NCBI GenBank assembly: GCA_903928955.1
Contig: CAIYTD010000079.1
Location: forward strand, 1 to 8,070
Origin: Oligoflexia bacterium
Lineage (GTDB): Bacteria > Bdellovibrionota > UBA1018
Direction: 5' to 3'
DNA: 8,070 nucleotides
Below the pieces are notes generated by a model. The model worked only from the letters and a program-made list of their open reading frames with translations. It was not told the DNA's origin and ran no database searches. Positions 6,771 through 8,070 of the stretch are shown piece after piece (positions within the stretch are counted from its first letter, which is position 1; each line of letters begins with the position of its first letter). The position numbers were made by a program, and so were the translations under genes.

Positions 6771-7991
6771 TTAGCGCCTCTTTTTAACATCGAAAAGATG
6801 GCGAAATTGATCTCCGAAAGTTCCAAGAGAACCCGAGCCTTCAGGAGAAAAAGCCTTCCATTCCTCTCGACTTGCATCTTGAGGACCAGTCAAATCTTTC
6901 AGTGATAATAGAATACGATGCTCTGCCAACTGGATTTCTTTAATCATCACCGTAACTCGCTCACCTTCATGAACAAACTCATCGGAACGGAGTACCCGTT
7001 TACTCGAGCTCATCTCGGAAAGAGGAATAAGCCCTTCCACTCCGGGAATGAGCTCTACAAAAGCTCCAAATTTCATACACCGAGTCACCTTACCCTCAAC
7101 GACATGACCCGATTGAATTTGAGAAGGGAGGCGATGCCAGGGCTGTTCTTCTACTTGCTTCAGGGACAACGAGATCATGAAGCGCCCATCTTTTTCTTCT
7201 ACTCGCAGGATCTTCACATTTAATTCTTGACCCAACTGGACTACTTCGTGAGGATCCGTTATTCGCGACCAACTCAGTTCAGAAAGATGCAGAAGGCCTT
7301 CAATCCCTGATGTTAATTCTAAAAAAGCACCAAATTTTTCAATGCGGATCACCTTGCCCTGAATCAAGCTCCCTGCTTTATGCTCTTCAACAAATGCAGC
7401 CTCAGAAATACCTCGCTGCTCGTCTAAAAATTTACGACGAGAAACAATAATATTTCGACCGCTTTCAGAAAATTGAGTAATCATAAACTCACACCGTTTT
7501 CCAACATATTCTTCTGGAGTTTCGATGTGCTTACGATCCATTTGGCTAATAGGGCAAAATGCTGTTTTCCCATGAATAGAGACTCGAAAGCCGCCTTTGC
7601 AAACTTCAAGAACTCTTCCCTCTACTGGAAGCATCTGATCAAATGCATCCTCTAGATTATCCGCAATATTCTTTCCCGTGGGCCGAGGCGAAAGATAGAT
7701 TTCAGCGCCTCTCGCTTGAGTCACATAAAGATCTATCCAATCCCCTAGTTTGCAGATCAGTTGGCCATCTGCGTCCAAAAGCTCTTTTCTGCGAACAATC
7801 CCATCATGCATGGTACCGGTAGAGACAAAAATATCTTCTTTACCCACAGATAAAATTTCACTGTGGATTTTATCCCCAATGGACAAACTTTTACGCGTAG
7901 TTCGAAAAGAGTCCTCTAGAAGCTTGGCAAATTCAGAGGATTTTTTGTCAGTAGAACTTTCTGACTCATCATTCTCAAAGGGATCGCTCAT
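6771..7991 (-). CDS. S1 RNA-binding domain protein with four S1 repeats (ribosomal protein S1-like, 406 aa)
   Basis: A soluble RNA-binding protein made of four S1 (OB-fold) repeats after an acidic, serine-rich N-terminus of about 36 residues. Approximate repeats, numbered from the ATG at 7991: 37-103, 120-187, 207-279 and 295-366. The last two are the most canonical, with KFGAFLEL...GIEGLLHLSELSW and KFGAFVELIPGVEGLIPLSEM. The first two are more divergent. The C-terminus carries GSLGTFGDQFRHLF, like the conserved tail of other S1-type proteins. Six-repeat S1 in proteobacteria is about 550 residues, so this is a shorter form. It may be a ribosomal S1 equivalent that helps mRNA bind 30S, or a paralogue: the window cannot decide. 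Start choice: ATGs exist at 8018, 7994 and 7991, and AGAGG lies four bases before the one at 7991 and one base before 7994. No ribosome site precedes 8018. It is the first gene of the apparent operon with alaS. Confidence 0.88.
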   Translation of the reverse strand: MSDPFENDESESSTDKKSSEFAKLLEDSFRTTRKSLSIGDKIHSEILSVGKEDIFVSTGTMHDGIVRRKELLDADGQLICKLGDWIDLYVTQARGAEIYLSPRPTGKNIADNLEDAFDQMLPVEGRVLEVCKGGFRVSIHGKTAFCPISQMDRKHIETPEEYVGKRCEFMITQFSESGRNIIVSRRKFLDEQRGISEAAFVEEHKAGSLIQGKVIRIEKFGAFLELTSGIEGLLHLSELSWSRITDPHEVVQLGQELNVKILRVEEKDGRFMISLSLKQVEEQPWHRLPSQIQSGHVVEGKVTRCMKFGAFVELIPGVEGLIPLSEMSSSKRVLRSDEFVHEGERVTVMIKEIQLAEHRILLSLKDLTGPQDASREEWKAFSPEGSGSLGTFGDQFRHLFDVKKRR

Positions 7992-7995
7992 CATT

Positions 7996-8001
7996 CCTCT
8001 C
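7996..8001 (-). promoter_or_regulatory. Ribosome binding site deciding the S1-protein start
   Basis: GAGAGG on the minus strand precedes two adjacent ATG codons (7994 and 7991). The spacing of four bases suits the second ATG better. The ATG at 8018 has only CAACTGAAA before it, so the extra eight residues of the longer reading are probably not translated. Confidence 0.5.
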
Positions 8002-8033
8002 AATTCTATTTGGGGCATTTTCAGTTGGGAGAC

Positions 8034-8062
8034 AATATAGCTGGAAGATTTAAAACAGGCTA
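8034..8062 (-). promoter_or_regulatory. Weak candidate promoter upstream of the S1-protein gene
   Basis: On the minus strand TATATT (8039-8034) resembles a sigma-70 -10 box. TAGCCT (8062-8057), 17 bases upstream, matches only three of six positions of a -35 box. It would give a leader of about 35 bases before the ribosome binding site of the first gene in the apparent operon. The window ends at 8070, so other promoters farther upstream cannot be excluded. Confidence 0.2.
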
Positions 8063-8070
8063 GAAGAAAT

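Noticed and set aside
1..8070. CRISPR arrays, tRNA/rRNA genes, toxin-antitoxin or defence modules, retron- or riboswitch-like elements
   Set aside because: No regularly spaced repeats, no cloverleaf or rRNA-like sequence and no such protein families were seen. The window is filled by four long housekeeping-type genes and a transposon end.

Overview
The window looks like ordinary chromosomal DNA from a Gram-negative-type bacterium of moderate to low GC content. Four genes lie on the minus strand, transcribed from high to low coordinates. The tail of an insertion sequence lies on the plus strand at the left edge. The peptide-binding-protein style, the four-domain S1 protein and the AlaS cysteine pattern remind me of Bdellovibrio-like or deltaproteobacterial lineages. 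That placement is recall-based and of low confidence, because no rRNA or other marker gene is present.

Layout from left to right: positions 2-82 hold the last 26 codons of an IS200/IS605-family TnpA transposase on the plus strand. GC-rich hairpins that look like the right end of that element follow, up to about position 137. Positions 138-217 are AT-rich DNA with a T-run and no gene. Then come ygiQ (218-2149, minus), a solute-binding protein of the oligopeptide/dipeptide type (2175-3986, minus), alaS (4009-6726, minus) and a protein with four S1 RNA-binding domains (6771-7991, minus). Positions 7992-8070 are upstream of the S1 gene and contain only a weak promoter-like sequence.

The four minus-strand genes are spaced 44, 22 and 25 bases apart in transcription order, with no convincing terminator or promoter between them. 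They probably form one operon: S1 protein, alaS, peptide-binding protein, ygiQ. The first two act in translation (mRNA/30S binding and alanine tRNA charging). The third is an exported substrate-binding protein with no permease or ATPase genes beside it. The fourth is a radical SAM protein of unsettled function. The transposon end points toward the operon and lies 80 bases past its last stop codon, so it does not interrupt any gene seen here.

I did not find a convincing new multi-gene system. The items most worth checking are a slippery A-AAA-AAG sequence with a downstream hairpin near the end of ygiQ, the odd start region of alaS, competing hairpins at the transposon end, and an antisense terminator-like hairpin inside the binding-protein gene. 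All motif spacings and base counts were made by eye.
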